NCBI RefSeq assembly: GCF_020103695.1
Contig: NZ_JAHXBF010000002.1
Coordinates: 496,001-560,000 of the forward strand
Length of the DNA stretch: 64,000 bases
Direction: 5' to 3'
DNA from: Hyalangium versicolor
Lineage (GTDB): Bacteria > Myxococcota > Myxococcia > Myxococcales > Myxococcaceae
Of this stretch, positions 61,553-64,000 are shown in pieces (position 1 is the stretch's first letter; the number at the start of each line of letters is the position of its first letter). A model generated the notes under the pieces. The model saw only the letters and a program-made list of their open reading frames with translations. It made no database searches and was not told the origin of the DNA. The translations under genes and the position numbers were made by a program.

Positions 61553-64000
61553 ATGACGCGGACGCGCGACGAGGAAAGGCAGGAGGCCCCAGGAACCCGC
61601 TCTCACTCGCCCGGGCCGGAAGAGTTCCCCACGCCTGCCGAACGTCCACCACCGCCAGTTCCGACCCAGCCCACCGTCCCTCTGCGCAGGCCTCCCTCGA
61701 CCCCGGGGGAGAAAATGGTGCTCCCGGAATGGCAGCCGCCTTCTGGCCGCGAGGTGCCGCCTCCAGGGCGCACCCTGGCTGGGCGCTACACGGTGCTGGA
61801 GCCACTCGGCGAAGGCGGCATGAGCGTGGTGCTGGCCGCCTATGACGCGAGGCTGGACAGACGCGTGGCCCTCAAGCTGCTGCGCATGGAGGCGAATCCG
61901 GATGATGCAAATCCGGAGCTGCGCCTGGTGCGAGAGGCGCAGGCCATGGCCCGCCTCAACCACCCGCATGTGGTGGCAGTCTACGACTCGGGCCAGTTGG
62001 AGGACGGCTCGCTCTTCATCGCCATGGAGTACGTGGAGGGACAGACGCTGCGCCAATGGGGCAAGGAGAAGCCTCGCTCCTGGCGCGAGGTGCTGGAGCT
62101 CTTCCAAGCCGCCGGGAGCGGGCTGGCCGCGGCGCACGCTGCCGGCCTCATCCACCGCGACTTCAAGCCGGACAACGTGCTGGTAGGCCGGGACGGGCGC
62201 GTGCGGGTGGTGGACTTCGGAGTGGCGAGGCCCGTGTCTCGCCCTGAGACGCCTCCGCTCCCCGTGCCCTCTCCCCTGCCACCCGGCGCATGGGACACCG
62301 AGCTCACCCTGCCAGGCTACGTGGTGGGCACTCCCCGCTATCTGGCTCCAGAGCTGTTCACCGGTACCCCCGCGGACACGCGCAGCGATCTGTTCTCCTT
62401 CTGTGTCGCGCTCTACGAGGCCCTCTGCGGCCAGCCAGCCTTCTCGGGTCCTCCAGACAGAACACCCGTCACTCCACCACCTGCCCACCTGCCGACCTGG
62501 CTGATGAGGTCCGTCCTCCAGGGGTTGTCCATCGATCCCGCGCGGCGACCGGCCTCCATGCCCGTGCTGCTGAAGGCGCTGGCAGATGACCCTGCCCTCC
62601 GGCGCAATGCCCGGCTCCGCAGGGCCGCGATGGTGGCCATGGGCACGGCAATGGTGGCACTGGCCACCTGGGGCTGGCTGCGTCAGCAAGGAGAGGCTCC
62701 GGACTGTTCTCATATGGAGCGCAGGCTCGAAGGCATCTGGGACACACGTGTCCAGCAACAGGTGCGACAGGCTCTGGAGAGCACCCAACTGCCTTACGCG
62801 TCCGCCACCGCCGAGCGCGTGGCCGCAGCGTTGGAGCGCTACGCCCAAAGCTGGACGCGCATGCGAAGCGAGGCGTGCAAGGCAGCGCTCGAACCGACGG
62901 AGTTGCCGCGAGGCCTCGCTGTGCTGCAGGAGTACTGCCTGGAGCGCCGGCGCAGTCAGCTTCGCGCGCTCACCGATCTGCTGGGCAGAGGCGCGGATCC
63001 GGAGCTGCTGCCTCGCGCGGTGGAGGCGGCCCAGGGGCTGCCGCCGCTGGAGTACTGCACGGATGCCCAATCGCTGACCGCGGCTGTGCCTCCGCCCGAG
63101 GAGCCCGGGCTACGAGCCCAGGTCGAAGCGCTCCAGCAAGAGGTGGATCGACTGGAGGCGCTGTACGAGGCGGGCAAGTACTCGGAGGGCATGGCATTCG
63201 GCGTTCAACTACTCCCGCGCGTGGCCTCGGTGGCCTTCCCAGCCTTGCGCGCACGGGCGCTGTACCAGTTGGCCCAGAACCTGGAAGGTGCCGGAGAGTT
63301 CAAGCAGGCCGAGACCCGCGTGCGCGAGGCCATCCCCCTGGCTGCCGAGGGCCGGGACGATGCACTGCAATCGCGCGCGTGGGGTCTGCTCACGCTGCTG
63401 GTAGGCACCCGGCAGGGCCGATACGAGGAGGCGCAGGGCCTGGAACTCATCACAGCAGCAGCCGCAGCGCGCACAGAGGATCCCCTGGCCCGCGCCGAGG
63501 CGCTCAATGCCCTCGGAACGCTGATGAATGGCCTTGATCGCTACGACGAGGCTCAGCGCCTCTTCGAGGAAGCGCTGAAGCTCTGGGAACAGGTACGAGG
63601 ACCGAGGCATCCCTACGTGGCGGGATTCCGCAGCAATCTGGGCGCCGCACTCCTCATGAGGGGTGAGTACGACGCGGCGCGGAAGCACCTCGAGAGTGCG
63701 CAGGCACTCTGGGAAGAGGAACTGGGGCCAGGGCATCCCTATCTGATCAACTCACTCGCCAACCTGGGGTTGGTGCACTGGCGGTTGGGGCATCTCCAGG
63801 AGGCGCTGACCTATCTGGGACGCACCCGAGCCCTCGTCGAGAAGGTGCTGGGCCCCGAGCACCCCTTCCAAGCCGAGTCCCTCAGCCTGGAGGGCCAGGT
63901 GCTGGCGGACCTGGGGCGCTACACGGAGGCGGAGCAACGGCAGCAGCAGGCACTGGCGTTGATGAAGAAGGTTCTCGGACCGGAGCACCCCAGCATCGCC
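61553..64000 (+). CDS. Ser/Thr protein kinase with TPR repeats (3' end beyond window)
   Basis: At least 816 residues from the ATG at 61553; the right end of the window cuts the gene. A Pro-rich N-terminus (about 1-70) is followed by a Hanks-type kinase (about 78-345): GEGGMSVVL glycine loop, VALKLL lysine, HRD at 201-203 (HRDFKPDN), VDFGVA and GTPRYLAPE. A membrane helix at about 360-378 (RRAAMVAMGTAMVALATWGW) precedes a long helical region with kinesin-light-chain-like TPRs (about 600 on; repeated LGPGHPYLINSLANLGLV). TPR tails of this type usually bind partner proteins. The 200 bases upstream contain the palindrome GGCAGG-t-CCTGCC but no clear consensus promoter. Confidence 0.9.
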   Translation, partial: MTRTRDEERQEAPGTRSHSPGPEEFPTPAERPPPPVPTQPTVPLRRPPSTPGEKMVLPEWQPPSGREVPPPGRTLAGRYTVLEPLGEGGMSVVLAAYDARLDRRVALKLLRMEANPDDANPELRLVREAQAMARLNHPHVVAVYDSGQLEDGSLFIAMEYVEGQTLRQWGKEKPRSWREVLELFQAAGSGLAAAHAAGLIHRDFKPDNVLVGRDGRVRVVDFGVARPVSRPETPPLPVPSPLPPGAWDTELTLPGYVVGTPRYLAPELFTGTPADTRSDLFSFCVALYEALCGQPAFSGPPDRTPVTPPPAHLPTWLMRSVLQGLSIDPARRPASMPVLLKALADDPALRRNARLRRAAMVAMGTAMVALATWGWLRQQGEAPDCSHMERRLEGIWDTRVQQQVRQALESTQLPYASATAERVAAALERYAQSWTRMRSEACKAALEPTELPRGLAVLQEYCLERRRSQLRALTDLLGRGADPELLPRAVEAAQGLPPLEYCTDAQSLTAAVPPPEEPGLRAQVEALQQEVDRLEALYEAGKYSEGMAFGVQLLPRVASVAFPALRARALYQLAQNLEGAGEFKQAETRVREAIPLAAEGRDDALQSRAWGLLTLLVGTRQGRYEEAQGLELITAAAAARTEDPLARAEALNALGTLMNGLDRYDEAQRLFEEALKLWEQVRGPRHPYVAGFRSNLGAALLMRGEYDAARKHLESAQALWEEELGPGHPYLINSLANLGLVHWRLGHLQEALTYLGRTRALVEKVLGPEHPFQAESLSLEGQVLADLGRYTEAEQRQQQALALMKKVLGPEHPSIA

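Overview
The window is a high-GC chromosome segment whose content points to a myxobacterium, most likely Cystobacterineae (an Archangium, Cystobacter or Stigmatella relative). The reasons are three large Ser/Thr kinases, FHA proteins, an FHA-like sigma-54 activator, many secreted lipoproteins and repeat proteins, and the pairing of hprK with rapZ. This placement is inference from gene content. I recognised no tRNA, rRNA, CRISPR array or intact insertion sequence. Coding density is high, and most other long open frames are antisense shadows of real genes.

Layout. 0-9 kb: a TonB-dependent receptor carrying its own TonB C-terminal domain, a chemoreceptor, a methyltransferase, the hprK-rapZ pair, a GT22-like mannosyltransferase and a HIT protein. 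9-15.3 kb: a membrane-anchored carboxypeptidase-regulatory-like protein, a DUF1275 protein, a ClC channel with CBS domains, and a fused membrane/spermidine-synthase-like protein. 15.3-22.7 kb, all minus strand: a SIR2 protein with a degenerate CHAT domain, an FHA-GAF-cyclase-like protein lacking its catalytic residues, and a Ser/Thr kinase. They lie head to tail with gaps of about 100 bases. 23-28.3 kb: a response regulator, then a cobalamin-riboswitch operon holding a BtuB-like receptor and a beta-propeller lipoprotein that resembles BtuG in concept, then an FHA protein.

28.5-40 kb: a DUF697 protein with a histone-H1-like tail, a ComEA-like HhH protein, a decayed tail-fibre/kelch fragment, a MarR regulator, a DUF4175 protein overlapping a peptidase-MA/TPR protein, a FliB-like protein, an EamA transporter and a metallo-beta-lactamase-fold hydrolase. 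40-46 kb looks like one regulatory unit. A TPR Ser/Thr kinase lies behind a consensus sigma-54 promoter. It faces an FHA-like sigma-54 activator, and just downstream of the activator a second sigma-54-type promoter precedes an 86-residue protein gene. 46-64 kb: an HxlR regulator and glutathione transferase flanking two 23-bp operators, a duplicated PKD-esterase, an NmrA/AraC divergent pair, an FkbM methyltransferase, a glycosyltransferase-like membrane protein, a 14-repeat RCC1 lipoprotein, a secreted zincin, a small helical protein, an MRJP-like lipoprotein, a small Cys-rich secreted protein, and a TPR kinase cut by the right edge.

A palindromic sequence family sits just after three unrelated genes (about 29.28, 53.05 and 61.0 kb). 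The best candidates for undescribed biology are the SIR2/pseudo-CHAT/pseudo-cyclase/kinase cluster, the riboswitch-BtuB-propeller operon, and the kinase/activator/small-protein sigma-54 circuit.
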